A DNA stretch of 17,990 bases from Deltaproteobacteria bacterium (GCA_012271025.1 JAAXHF010000203.1:1-17990); one strand, 5' to 3'; counted from the stretch's first letter, positions 7,951 to 16,163 are shown. Numbers and translations are program-made. Notes: a model not told the origin generated them from the letters alone.

Positions 7951-10689
7951 ATGCCAGTCGCCCTGCACCAGACCGATCCGACGGGTCCGGCCAGTCCGGC
8001 TGGCGTTGTCCTGCCCCCCCTGCCGTCGGCCGACCTGGATATCGAGGCCGGCTCGGACTTCGATCTCAAAAAAATCAGCCAGGAGTATATCGGCCAGCTG
8101 CGCCAGGGGCTGACCGACCAGCAGCGGGCCGGCCTCGGCGGCGGCGAGCTGGTCCGCCACTACACCGCCCATATCGACCGTTTGATCCAGTATCTGTTCG
8201 CCGCAGCCACCCAGCTCTACGCCCGTCGTTATACCCGCCTCCAGCAGCGCTGTGCGGTCCTGGCCCAGGGCGGCTATGGCCGGGGCGAACTCAACCCCTA
8301 TTCGGATCTCGACCTGTTGTTCCTCTACCACTGGAAAATCACCCCGTATGTCGAGACGATATGCGAGATGGTCTACTACAGTCTGATCGATTCCGGGCTG
8401 GTCGTCGGCCATGCGGTGCGCACCGTGCGCACCTGCACCCGCCTGGCCTCCCAGGACTTGCAGGTCAAGACCTCGCTGCTCGACGCCCGGCCCTTATGCG
8501 GCGACGCGCAGCTGAGCCGGGACTTTGAGCTGGCTCTTGAGCGGGAGATCATCGGCAGACAGACCAAGCGGTTTTTTCAGGATAAGGCTGAGGAGAGTCG
8601 TCGGCGCCACGAGCAGCACGGCAACTCACCCTACATGCTTGAACCCAACGTCAAGGAGAGTCCAGGCGGTCTGCGCGACCTCCACACCGCCTGGTGGCTG
8701 GCCCGGGTCAAGTTCAAGGTGCGCAGCTGGCACGAGCTGTTCCAGAAGGGGATCGTGTCCCAACACACGCTGAGCCAGGTCGAAGCCGCACGCGACTTTG
8801 TGTGGCGGGTGCGCAACGCCATGCACCTGGCCACCCACAGCGAGCACGATCAGCTGACCGTCGAGCAGCAGGACGAACTTGCCCCCCAGCTCGGCTTTGC
8901 CGATGCGGCCGGCTTCATGTACGAATACTACCGCCACGCCACCAGCCTGCACGGCTTCTCGAACTTCATGCTTGAGCAGTGCCTGGAGCCTCCCCGGCTG
9001 TCTTTTTTCCGCCGCCGCCGGGGGCGCGACATCCGGCCCGGGGTCAGAATCGCCGACCAGAGCCTGAGCGTCACCAAGCCCGAACTCCTGACCGACGAGC
9101 CGGTCAACATGGTCACGGTTTTTCACGACGCCCAGCGCCACGGCGTGCGTATGTCGCGCGCGACCCAGCAACTCGTGCGCGACACGCTCGACCGTCTGCC
9201 GTCCAGCGCTGGAGAAAGCCCGGCCGTGCGCAACGCCCTGTCTGCGGTGCTGAACTGGAAACAGGGGGTGGCGGACACCCTGTGGCTGATGCACAGCCTG
9301 GGCGTACTGGGCTGGATTCTGCCCGAGTTCGGCAACATGCAGTGGCGCATCCAGCGCGACCTGTACCACGTCTACACCGTTGATGAGCACACCCTGTACG
9401 GCGTGGCCGCCCTGGAGCAGCTGCGCGAGGGACGCTTCAAGGAAGACCTGCCGCTGCTGACCCAGGTCATGCGCGAAATCGACCGGGTCGAGCTGCTGTT
9501 CCTGTCCATGCTGTATCACGATGTGGGCAAGGGTCACGGCAGTGAGCACGACCAGCGCAGCGCGGCCATGGTGCGCCGGGCGGCCGATCGCTGGGGCATG
9601 GCCGAGGACGACGCCCACGAGTGGTATCTGCTCGTCCAACACCACCTGCTGATGTCGTATATTGCCCAGCGCCGCGATATTTCCGACGACGCCTTGATCG
9701 CCGAGTTTGCCCGGACGGTTGAAACCCAGGACGTGCTCAAAAAGCTCTACCTGCTGACCTTCGCCGATATGAAAGCGGTCGGCCCCAAGGTCTGGAACAG
9801 TTGGAAGGCCGGTTTGCTGAGCGAGCTGTATCTGCGCACCCTGGAGCGCTTTGAGACCGGCCTGTCGGTCGAAGAAGACCCCCAGGCCCGCGTTCGGCGC
9901 CGCAAAGGCGCGCTGGCGGCCCTGCTGCCGAGCCAGGGCCAGGCCGCCCCCGACCAGGTGCGGGCCTTTTTGGCCGACATGCCGGACAGCTATTTCCTGT
10001 CCACCCCCGAAGAGAACATCCCCGACCATTTCCGCCTCATCACCCGTTTCAGTCAGACCACGGACGGACCGCAGGCCGAGCCGTATCGGCTCACCCTGGC
10101 CCATTTTCCTGAGCGCGAGTACAGCGAGCTGACCATTGTGACCCGCGACCGGCCGGGTTTGTTTGCGCTGCTGACCGGTGTGCTGGCGGCCAATAATCTG
10201 AACGTTGCCAGCGCCCGCATCTCCACCAGCCGGGACGGCATTGCCCTGGACGTTTTTCGCGTGTCCCACCTTGGGCGCGCCGAGGTCGTCATGGACGGCG
10301 AGCTGTGGTCTCGGCTGCAGACCCGCCTCGAAGCGGTCCTGCGCGGAGAACGGACGCTCGAGGATCTGCTCCAAACCATCCGTTCCCCGTCGTATCTCCG
10401 GAAACGCCACAGCCGCATCCCGACCGAAGTCACGGTCGATAATGACGGCTCGCCGGTGTATACGGTCATTGATGTCACCGCGCCCGATCAGACCGGCTTC
10501 CTGTTTCGGGTCACCGCAGCGCTCTTCCAGCTCGGGCTGCTCATTCATCTAGCCAAGATCACGACCAATGTGAATCAGGTTCTGGACGTCTTCTATGTGA
10601 CCGACAGCCGGGGCGGCAGGATCGACGACCCGGACCAACTCGCCGCCGCCCTGCGGGGGCGGATCGTTGATGCGGAGGGGGAGGGCTGA
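7951..10689 (+). CDS. glnD: [Protein-PII] uridylyltransferase / uridylyl-removing enzyme
   Basis: This 912-residue sensor adds UMP to PII signalling proteins when glutamine is low and removes it when glutamine is high, thereby controlling glutamine synthetase and NtrBC. All four domains are visible. The nucleotidyltransferase motif is GGYGRGELNPYSDLD at 107-121, with Asp119 and Asp121 as metal ligands. A helical linker with EPNVKESPGGLRDLHT follows. The HD hydrolase centres on His523-Asp524 in YHDVGKGHGSEHD. Two C-terminal ACT domains bind glutamine, near 726-800 (TIVTRDRPGLFALLTGVLA) and 839-905 (VIDVTAPDQTGFLFRVTAAL). The start ATG 7951 has no clear ribosome site and lies 9 bases after ahcY, so coupling is likely. 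Residues 1-35 are Pro-rich and may be disordered. The stop overlaps the xerD start by one base. Length is normal. Confidence 0.97.
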   Translation: MPVALHQTDPTGPASPAGVVLPPLPSADLDIEAGSDFDLKKISQEYIGQLRQGLTDQQRAGLGGGELVRHYTAHIDRLIQYLFAAATQLYARRYTRLQQRCAVLAQGGYGRGELNPYSDLDLLFLYHWKITPYVETICEMVYYSLIDSGLVVGHAVRTVRTCTRLASQDLQVKTSLLDARPLCGDAQLSRDFELALEREIIGRQTKRFFQDKAEESRRRHEQHGNSPYMLEPNVKESPGGLRDLHTAWWLARVKFKVRSWHELFQKGIVSQHTLSQVEAARDFVWRVRNAMHLATHSEHDQLTVEQQDELAPQLGFADAAGFMYEYYRHATSLHGFSNFMLEQCLEPPRLSFFRRRRGRDIRPGVRIADQSLSVTKPELLTDEPVNMVTVFHDAQRHGVRMSRATQQLVRDTLDRLPSSAGESPAVRNALSAVLNWKQGVADTLWLMHSLGVLGWILPEFGNMQWRIQRDLYHVYTVDEHTLYGVAALEQLREGRFKEDLPLLTQVMREIDRVELLFLSMLYHDVGKGHGSEHDQRSAAMVRRAADRWGMAEDDAHEWYLLVQHHLLMSYIAQRRDISDDALIAEFARTVETQDVLKKLYLLTFADMKAVGPKVWNSWKAGLLSELYLRTLERFETGLSVEEDPQARVRRRKGALAALLPSQGQAAPDQVRAFLADMPDSYFLSTPEENIPDHFRLITRFSQTTDGPQAEPYRLTLAHFPEREYSELTIVTRDRPGLFALLTGVLAANNLNVASARISTSRDGIALDVFRVSHLGRAEVVMDGELWSRLQTRLEAVLRGERTLEDLLQTIRSPSYLRKRHSRIPTEVTVDNDGSPVYTVIDVTAPDQTGFLFRVTAALFQLGLLIHLAKITTNVNQVLDVFYVTDSRGGRIDDPDQLAAALRGRIVDAEGEG

Positions 10690-11618
10690 TGGGGGACCAG
10701 GACGCTCAGGGCGAGGCGATAGCGGCCAGCGACACCTGCGCCGACGCATTTCTCAACTATATGACGGTCGAAAAGGGTTTGGCCAAAAACACCATCCTGG
10801 CCTACAGCCGGGATGTGGGCGAGTTCTGCTGCTATCTGCGCGAGCAGGGGCTGGACGACCTGCGCCAGGCCGGGCCGCGGCACGTGATCGGCTTTCTGGC
10901 TGCGGTCCGCGAGCGGGGGCTGTCGGCGCGCAGTCAGGCCCGGATGCTCACCGTGCTGCGGGGCTTATACCGTTTCTTACAGCGCGAGGCGCAGCTGCCC
11001 GGAGCCGACCCGACCGCCCAGCTGCCGTTGCCCAAAATCGGTCGTCGGCTGCCCCAGGCGCCGTCCCAGGTTCAGGTCGAGGCCCTGCTCAAGGCGCCCG
11101 ACACCTCGACCCCGCTGGGGCTGCGCGACCGGGCCATGCTCGAACTGCTGTACGCCACCGGTCTGCGCGTTTCCGAACTGATCGGCCTCGACCTCAGCCA
11201 GCTCAATCTGGAGGCCGGCTTTGTGCGCGTGCGGGGCAAGGGCGAGCGCGAGCGCGTAGTGCCGCTCGGTGGGCAGGCCAAGGCTCACCTCGAAACCTAT
11301 CTCAGCCGGGCCCGGCCGGCGCTCCTGAAACACCGGACGAGTTCTGCGGTGTTTCTCACCCGCTCTGCCAAACCCTTAAGCCGTCAGGGATTCTGGCGGC
11401 TGCTCAAACAGTACGCCAGCCAGGTGGCCGACGGCGGGGCGGTCTATCCGCACGCGCTGCGCCACGCGTTTGCCACCCATCTGCTCGAAGGCGGGGCAGA
11501 CCTGCGGGCGGTCCAGTCCATGCTGGGCCACGTCGATATTGCCACCACCCAGATCTACACCCATCTGAGCAATGAGCGGCTGCGCGAGGTGCACCGCAAA
11601 TATCATCCCCGGGGCTGA
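10689..11618 (+). CDS. xerD: Site-specific tyrosine recombinase XerD
   Basis: This 309-residue tyrosine recombinase resolves chromosome dimers at dif with its partner XerC. The N-terminal SAM-like core-binding domain spans about residues 15-110 (FLNYMTVEKGLAKNTILAYSRD). The catalytic domain has all expected residues: Arg160 in ATGLRVSEL, Lys184 in RGKGERERVVPLG, His255 and Arg258 in HALRHAFATHLLEGGADLRA, His281 in LGHVDIATTQIY and nucleophile Tyr290. The end LREVHRKYHPRG is more like XerD than XerC. It overlaps glnD by one base (TGATG) with GGAGGGGGAGGGC upstream, so it is probably translated with glnD. It ends 12 bases from the convergent reductase gene. I saw no dif-like site, integron or phage gene nearby, so it looks like a housekeeping recombinase rather than an integrase. 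Confidence 0.92.
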   Translation: MGDQDAQGEAIAASDTCADAFLNYMTVEKGLAKNTILAYSRDVGEFCCYLREQGLDDLRQAGPRHVIGFLAAVRERGLSARSQARMLTVLRGLYRFLQREAQLPGADPTAQLPLPKIGRRLPQAPSQVQVEALLKAPDTSTPLGLRDRAMLELLYATGLRVSELIGLDLSQLNLEAGFVRVRGKGERERVVPLGGQAKAHLETYLSRARPALLKHRTSSAVFLTRSAKPLSRQGFWRLLKQYASQVADGGAVYPHALRHAFATHLLEGGADLRAVQSMLGHVDIATTQIYTHLSNERLREVHRKYHPRG

Positions 11619-11630
11619 GCCTGGCCGGCC

Positions 11631-13040
11631 TCAAAGTTGACGCGCTTCCTCTTTGTCCAGGGCGTCGAGCATGGCCCGGACGGTGGTCAGCTTCTCACGC
11701 GGCTTGCCCTGGGGCTTGCCGGCCTCGACCTCAATCCGGTCCAGCTCTTTCCAGTCGGCAAAGCTGACGTAGCGCACGCCTCTGTCCGACAACAGCCGGG
11801 GCAGCGCCTCGGCAGGACTGACCAGGCCGTCGGCTAAGGCCGGCACGTCTTCAAGCATGTGTCTAACGCTGTCCACCGCGTCGGGCTTATTGGTGCCGAC
11901 GACGCCGGACGGACCACGCTTGATCCAGCCTGTGACATACACCCGCGGCACCACCGCGCCAGTATCCTGATCGATCACCCGCCCGTCCTGGTTGGGAATG
12001 ATGCCCGCGCGTTCGTCAAACGGCACGCCCGGCAGGCGGTGTCCCTTGTAGCCGATGGAGCGAAAGATCATCTGAATGGGGAATTCCTCGTAGACGCCGG
12101 TTCCCCGCGCGCGTAGCGTACCGCTCTCGTCCTTGACCAGCTTGTTCTTCTCCAGGCGCACGCCCTCGACCCGACTGTCGCCCATGATTTCGACCGGCGA
12201 GACAAAAAACCGGACCCGGATCTTGCGCCGCCCCCCGCTCTGGCCCTTCTCCAGATGTGCGGCCAGGATATCAACATTGCGCTGATGGACGGCCGGAGCC
12301 TGGTCCAGAAATTCCTGGCTGAGATCGTCCATGACCAGGTCGGGCGGATGGATGACCAGATCGACCTCGGGGATCTGGGTCAGCTCGCGGATCTCCGGGT
12401 TGGTGAACGCGGCCTGAGCCGCGCCCCGCCGGCCCAGCAGGAAAATCTCTTTGACCGCGCTCTTGGCCAGGGTTTCCAGCGCATAGTCGGTGATATCGGT
12501 AGTCGATAACTCCTCGACCGATTTGGCCAGGATGCGCGTCACGTCCATGGCCACATTGCCGTTGCCGATGACCGCCACCCGCTCGACCTGGCTCAGGTCA
12601 AACTCCAGGTCGCAATAGTCGGGATGGCCGTTGTACCAGCCGACAAAAATCGTCGCCGGGTAGCTGCCGGCTAGGTCTTCGCCGGGGATGCCCAGGCGGC
12701 GGTCCGATTCCGCGCCGGTGGCAAACAGGACTTGGTGATAGTGGGCCAGCACGTCGTCAAGGCCGAGGTCGGTGCCGAAGCTCACATTGCCGAAAAACCG
12801 AAAGCGCTGCTGGCCGGCGGTTTTTTCGTACTGCCTGATGACCGCCTTGATCTTCTGGTGATCCGGGGCCACGCCGCCGCGTACCAGCCCGTAAGGGGTC
12901 GGCAGCCGGTCAAACAGGTCAACCGTGACTGTGTGATCCTTCTGCCGCAACAACTCCGCGACCGCGTAAAAACCGGCCGGACCAGAACCGAAAATCGCAA
13001 CCCGGAGAGGGTTTGCCGGGCTGCCCAGGTGCTCTGCCAT
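11631..13040 (-). CDS. Adrenodoxin reductase-like ferredoxin-NADP+ reductase
   Basis: This 469-residue flavoprotein resembles the adrenodoxin reductase/FprA family, which passes electrons between NADPH and ferredoxins via FAD. The FAD loop is VAIFGSGPAGFYA (14-26). It is followed by the family hallmark PTPYGLVRGGVAPDHQKIK (47-65). The NADP loop is IGNGNVAMDVTRIL (158-171), with GRRGAAQAAFTNPEIREL next. VYVTGWIKRGPSGVVGTNKPD lies near the C-terminus, where the flavin is covered. The start is the ATG read leftwards from 13040, with AAAGGGA about 5 bases upstream on the minus strand. No ferredoxin or P450 gene is in the window, so the partner is unknown. The gene is convergent with xerD (12-base gap, no clear terminator) and divergent from the LLM oxidoreductase, with a shared 151-base promoter region. 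Confidence 0.93.
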   Translation of the reverse strand: MAEHLGSPANPLRVAIFGSGPAGFYAVAELLRQKDHTVTVDLFDRLPTPYGLVRGGVAPDHQKIKAVIRQYEKTAGQQRFRFFGNVSFGTDLGLDDVLAHYHQVLFATGAESDRRLGIPGEDLAGSYPATIFVGWYNGHPDYCDLEFDLSQVERVAVIGNGNVAMDVTRILAKSVEELSTTDITDYALETLAKSAVKEIFLLGRRGAAQAAFTNPEIRELTQIPEVDLVIHPPDLVMDDLSQEFLDQAPAVHQRNVDILAAHLEKGQSGGRRKIRVRFFVSPVEIMGDSRVEGVRLEKNKLVKDESGTLRARGTGVYEEFPIQMIFRSIGYKGHRLPGVPFDERAGIIPNQDGRVIDQDTGAVVPRVYVTGWIKRGPSGVVGTNKPDAVDSVRHMLEDVPALADGLVSPAEALPRLLSDRGVRYVSFADWKELDRIEVEAGKPQGKPREKLTTVRAMLDALDKEEARQL

Positions 13041-13191
13041 ACTGTCCCTTTCTCACTCGGAAGCCCCCTGCGGGACCCCTTTTTGTAAAGGCCGCACGCT
13101 AGCGGCTCTGGCCCAGGTCGTCAACCGGACTAGCTACGTTCTCGATTCGGCGTGTATAATCCCCCCGAAAAGGGGAAATACGGAGCACGCC
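13041..13191. promoter_or_regulatory. divergent promoter region with small palindromes
   Basis: This 151-base spacer separates the leftward reductase from the rightward LLM oxidoreductase. On the plus strand a perfect TATAAT lies at 13155-13160; no good -35 is seen 16-18 bases before it. The predicted start falls in or near a short hairpin, CCCC-GAAAA-GGGG (13163-13175), in the leader before the ribosome site CGGAG (13181-13185). On the minus strand TTGACG (13124 down to 13119) and TAGCGT (13101 down to 13096) with 17-base spacing may serve the reductase. CGCTAGCG (13097-13104), nested in a GCCGC/GCGGC stem (13091-13106), overlaps that weak -10 and could be an operator. All of this is motif reading only. 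Confidence 0.45.
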
Positions 13192-14202
13192 ATGACGCAC
13201 GAACGCTGGTCCCTGTCCGTTCCGATTGAGGAGGTCCCGCTGGCCGAGCACGCCGAACTGGCCCGCCAGGCCGAGCAGCTGGGCTATACCGACGCCTGGT
13301 CCCTGGAAGTCGACGGCACCGACTGTTTTTCTCCCCTGGCGCTGATCGGTTCGGCCACCCGGCTGCGGCTGGGCACCGCGATTGCCAACGTCTACACCCG
13401 AGGGCCGGCGACCCTGGCCATGAGCGCCGCCGGGCTGGCCGAGGCCGCTCCGGGCCGCTTCTGCCTGGGTCTTGGCGCCGGCTCGCAGCCGATTGTCGAG
13501 AGCTGGAACGGCGGCCAGTTCCGGCGCCCGCTCAGCCGGGTACGCGAGATGGTCGGCTTTCTGCGCCAGGTCTTCGCCGGCGAACGGGTGGTGTTTGAGG
13601 GCCAGACCTTCCAGGTGCAGGGCTTTCGGCTGAGTCGGCCGCCCAGCGCGCCCATCCCGATCCACCTCGCCGCCCTGCGCCCGGCCATGTTGAGCCTGGC
13701 CGGCCAGATCGCCGACGGCGCGATTCTCAACTGGCTGTCGGCCGGGGATATCAGAAAATCGGTCGCGGTTGTCCGCACGGCCGCCCAGAATGCCGGCCGC
13801 GATCCCGACACGGTGGAGATCACGGCCCGGGTATTTGTGTGTGTCGATCCGTCCTCGGCCGAGACCGATACGGGCATCCGACGCCATATCAACACCTATC
13901 TCAACGTCCCGGTCTACAAAGCCTTCCACGAGTGGCTGGGACGGGCAGAGGTGTTGGGACCGATGTGGCAGGCCTGGAGCAGCGGCGACCGCAGGGCGGC
14001 GGTGGCGGCGGTGCCGCAGTCGGTCATCGACGAGCTTATTCTGACCGGCTCGGCTGAGGACATACACGCCCAGGTCCGGCGCTACATGGAGGCCGGGGTG
14101 AGCACGGCTTTTCTACAGTTCCAGAGCTTCGCCAAAGACCCGGCGGTCAAGCGCCAGCGCCTGCTCCAGGCCGTGCGCGACCTGGCGCCGGCCCGGTTCT
14201 GA
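13192..14202 (+). CDS. LLM-class (luciferase-like, F420-type) oxidoreductase
   Basis: This 336-residue protein has the TIM-barrel pattern of luciferase-like monooxygenases and F420-dependent reductases. It opens [30 protein letters not shown], the usual first strand and helix. [29 protein letters not shown] and [20 protein letters not shown] follow; the latter is the conserved cofactor-side loop. [27 protein letters not shown] and [13 protein letters not shown] lie in the middle, and the C-terminus carries a final helix with [25 protein letters not shown]. These features favour coenzyme F420 over FMN, but sequence alone does not settle it. Substrate is unknown. A perfect TATAAT lies 32 bases before the ATG, so it has its own promoter. 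It is 37 bases upstream of glnS and may share a transcript with it; I see no functional link. Confidence 0.88.
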   Translation: MTHERWSLSVPIEEVPLAEHAELARQAEQLGYTDAWSLEVDGTDCFSPLALIGSATRLRLGTAIANVYTRGPATLAMSAAGLAEAAPGRFCLGLGAGSQPIVESWNGGQFRRPLSRVREMVGFLRQVFAGERVVFEGQTFQVQGFRLSRPPSAPIPIHLAALRPAMLSLAGQIADGAILNWLSAGDIRKSVAVVRTAAQNAGRDPDTVEITARVFVCVDPSSAETDTGIRRHINTYLNVPVYKAFHEWLGRAEVLGPMWQAWSSGDRRAAVAAVPQSVIDELILTGSAEDIHAQVRRYMEAGVSTAFLQFQSFAKDPAVKRQRLLQAVRDLAPARF

Positions 14203-14239
14203 GACGGCCCCCCCGGTGAGCATACGAGAGGCTGTTGCC

Positions 14240-15937
14240 ATGAGCGCGCATGACACCCCGCTAGACTTTATCCGCGAGATCATTGCCGCCGACCTCAGGG
14301 CCAACAAAAACGGCGGTCGGGTGGTGACCCGTTTTCCGCCCGAGCCCAACGGCTATCTGCACATCGGCCACGCCAAATCCATCTGCCTCAACTTTGGTCT
14401 GGCGGCCGAACACCGGGGAGTGTGCCACCTGCGCTTTGACGATACCAACCCGACCAAGGAAGACCTGGAGTACGTCGAGTCGATTCAGGAGGATGTCCGC
14501 TGGCTGGGCTTCGACTGGCAGGACAAACTGTTCTACGCCTCGGATTACTACGAGCAGCTGTACGGCTACGCCGTCCAGCTGATTAAAAACGGCAAGGCGT
14601 ATGTGGACAGCCTGAGCGCCGACCAGATACGCGAGTACCGCGGCACCCTGACCCAGCCGGGCAAAAACAGCCCGTATCGGGACCGCTCGGTCGAGGACAA
14701 CCTCGATCTGTTCGCCCGCATGCGGGCCGGCGAGTTTGCGGACGGCAGCCTGGTCTTGCGGGCCAAAATCGACATGGCCTCGCCCAACCTCAATATGCGC
14801 GACCCGGTGATTTACCGTATCCGGCGGGCCACCCACCATCGGACTGGGGACGCCTGGTGCATCTACCCCATGTACGACTTCACCCACGGCCAGTCCGACG
14901 CCCTCGAGGGCATTACCCACTCGATCTGCACCCTCGAGTTTGAGGACCACCGGCCCCTGTACGACTGGACGCAAGAGGAGCTGGCGGTTTACCGCTGCCA
15001 GCAGATCGAGTTCGCCCGTCTCAACCTGACCAACACCGTGATGAGCAAGCGGCGGCTTCTGCAACTGGTCCAGGGGGGCTACGTCTCTGGCTGGAACGAC
15101 CCCCGGATGCCCACCCTCAGCGGCCTGCGCCGGCGGGGCTATACGCCGGAGGCCATCCGCTCCTTCTGCGAGCAGATAGGCATTTCCAAGCGGGACACGG
15201 TGGTGGACATGGCGCTGCTGGAGCACTGCCTCCGGGATGACCTGAACCTGCGCGCGCCCCGAGCCATGGCCGTGCTGCGCCCCCTCAAGGTGATCATCGA
15301 CAACTACCCCGAGGGCCAGGTGGTGGAGTTTGATGCGGTGAACAACCCGGAGGCGCCGGAAATGGGCACCCGCAAAGTCCCCTTCTCCCGGGAGCTCTAC
15401 ATCGAGCGGGAGGATTTCCAGGAAAACCCGCCGCCCCGTTTCTACCGGCTGGCCCCAGGGCGCGAAGTCCGGCTCCGTTACGCCTGCTACATTACCTGCC
15501 AGGAAGTGGTGAAAGACCCGGAGACCGGCGAGGTGGTGGAACTGCACTGCACCTACGACCCGGAATCGGTGGGTGGCTCCACCCCCGACGGCCGGCGGGT
15601 CCGGGGGACGCTGCACTGGGTTTCCGCTCCCCACTCGTATCCGGCCGAGGTGCGCCTTTACGACTATCTGCTGCTGGACGAGGATGGGGAAACGGAAGGC
15701 GGGGACTTTACCCAGCGGCTGAACCCCCATTCCCTGGAGGTGCTGACAAGCTGCCGGGTGGAACCCGGCCTGGCGGAGGCCCGGCCCGGCAGCCGTTACC
15801 AGTTTGAGCGGCAGGGCTACTTCTGCGCCGACGCGGTGGACTCCCGGCCGGGAGCCCCGGTGTTCAACCGCACCGTCTCCTTGCGGGACTCCTGGGCCAG
15901 GCTCCAGCAGGCCCAGGCCAACGCCGGTGGCGGCTAA
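14240..15937 (+). CDS. glnS: Glutaminyl-tRNA synthetase (mosaic nucleotide composition)
   Basis: This 565-residue class I synthetase charges tRNA-Gln with glutamine. HIGH is at 41-44 in [15 protein letters not shown] and the KMSKS counterpart is VMSKR at 267-271, followed by [19 protein letters not shown] (285-303). The C-terminal anticodon-binding beta-barrels include [31 protein letters not shown] and [24 protein letters not shown] prefer ATG 14240 (GAGAGG 8 bases upstream) to the in-frame GTG 14216. The odd feature is composition. By my hand count Ser codons are TCG 5, TCC 2 before residue 271 and TCG 2, TCC 9 after it; Val codons are GTG 6, GTC 5 before and GTG 17, GTC 6 after. The reading frame crosses the change intact, so the protein is full length, but the two halves may come from different genomes. 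Confidence 0.93.
   Translation: MSAHDTPLDFIREIIAADLRANKNGGRVVTRFPPEPNGYLHIGHAKSICLNFGLAAEHRGVCHLRFDDTNPTKEDLEYVESIQEDVRWLGFDWQDKLFYASDYYEQLYGYAVQLIKNGKAYVDSLSADQIREYRGTLTQPGKNSPYRDRSVEDNLDLFARMRAGEFADGSLVLRAKIDMASPNLNMRDPVIYRIRRATHHRTGDAWCIYPMYDFTHGQSDALEGITHSICTLEFEDHRPLYDWTQEELAVYRCQQIEFARLNLTNTVMSKRRLLQLVQGGYVSGWNDPRMPTLSGLRRRGYTPEAIRSFCEQIGISKRDTVVDMALLEHCLRDDLNLRAPRAMAVLRPLKVIIDNYPEGQVVEFDAVNNPEAPEMGTRKVPFSRELYIEREDFQENPPPRFYRLAPGREVRLRYACYITCQEVVKDPETGEVVELHCTYDPESVGGSTPDGRRVRGTLHWVSAPHSYPAEVRLYDYLLLDEDGETEGGDFTQRLNPHSLEVLTSCRVEPGLAEARPGSRYQFERQGYFCADAVDSRPGAPVFNRTVSLRDSWARLQQAQANAGGG
15021..15115. other. composition breakpoint inside glnS
   Basis: Codon style changes around the conserved block encoding [11 protein letters not shown] and WNDPRMPTL. 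Upstream genes use GTC more than GTG (metK by hand count: GTC 16, GTG 10; TCG 9, TCC 6). Downstream the balance reverses (gltX: GTG 14, GTC 7; TCC 11, TCG 4), and CCC, CGG and CTG-GTG-GAC strings become frequent. The exact point cannot be fixed because the conserved region is nearly neutral; a broader limit is 14940-15160. It may be an assembly join between two organisms or a natural recombination. Confidence 0.55.
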
Positions 15938-15984
15938 ACCCGGGGAAGGGCGACCGAGCCGGGGAGCAAGGATTGGAGTAGGCC

Positions 15985-16065
15985 GTCGTTCCTGCGGAGG
16001 CAGGAACCTCGCAGCTCACAGAGCCGTCTTTCCGGCATCGAGATTCCTGCCTCTGCAGGAATGAC
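15985..16065. repeat. inverted repeat of two nested hairpins (REP/BIME-like)
   Basis: Two 27-base arms (15985-16011 and 16039-16065) are reverse complements with three mismatches and enclose 27 bases. Each arm is itself a perfect 20-base hairpin: GTTCCTGC/GCAGGAAC with loop GGAG at 15988-16007, and ATTCCTGC/GCAGGAAT with loop CTCT at 16043-16062. This architecture resembles dispersed extragenic palindromes (REP/BIME, miniature elements) found in many genomes. It lies in the 226-base glnS-gltX spacer; no similar unit is seen elsewhere in the window. It could also work as a transcript-processing or attenuating structure, since no U-run follows. Confidence 0.85.
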
Positions 16066-16117
16066 GGCAAAGAGGGCAGGAATGACGGTAAAAGGGGCAG
16101 GAGTGAGGAAAACCCCT
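16055..16117. repeat. 21-base tandem repeat, about 2.5 copies
   Basis: Copies at 16055-16075 and 16076-16096 share GCAGGAATGACGG and differ at three of 21 positions. A decayed third copy begins at 16097 with GCAGGAGTGAGG. The first copy starts inside the right-hand hairpin arm of the preceding inverted repeat, so the array probably grew by slippage or duplication from the element's end. Confidence 0.75.
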
Positions 16118-16130
16118 TGAGCCTCAAGGG
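16114..16130 (+). other. small hairpin before gltX
   Basis: CCCTTGA (16114-16120) and TCAAGGG (16124-16130) form a perfect 7-base stem with loop GCC. It sits 22 bases ahead of the gltX ribosome site GGAGG. There is no U-run after it, so it is not a standard intrinsic terminator; it could affect the leader or be a recombination remnant. Confidence 0.45.
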
Positions 16131-16163
16131 TTACAGTCAATCAACCCCACCGGGAGGAACATC

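Noticed and set aside
6616..8412. A 598-codon open frame on the minus strand opposite ahcY and the start of glnD
   Set aside because: It is a reverse-frame shadow crossing two clear plus-strand genes, with low-complexity Gly/Gln/His-rich translation and no motif.
8626..10548. A 640-codon open frame on the minus strand opposite glnD
   Set aside because: It mirrors glnD in a high-GC gene where reverse frames often stay open. The translation shows no recognisable domain, while the plus strand encodes all four GlnD domains.
10689..11618. Integrase of a mobile element rather than housekeeping Xer
   Set aside because: The XerD-type C-terminal end, tight overlap with glnD and lack of attachment sites, tRNA or phage genes argue for a housekeeping recombinase.
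11619..11630. Small GGCCGGCC palindrome between xerD and the reductase as a terminator or dif site
   Set aside because: It is only 8 bases in a high-GC spacer of 12 bases, with no T-run and nothing like the 28-base dif layout.
13066..13085. Terminator-like CCC-GGG stem followed by T-run
   Set aside because: The stem is only three or four bases. No plus-strand gene ends before it, and on the minus strand the T-run is on the wrong side.
15985..16117. CRISPR array
   Set aside because: The units are palindromic hairpins and a 21-base direct tandem without unique spacers, and no cas gene is present.
16114..16130. Intrinsic terminator after glnS
   Set aside because: The stem is only 7 bases and no run of U follows; it sits directly ahead of the gltX ribosome site.
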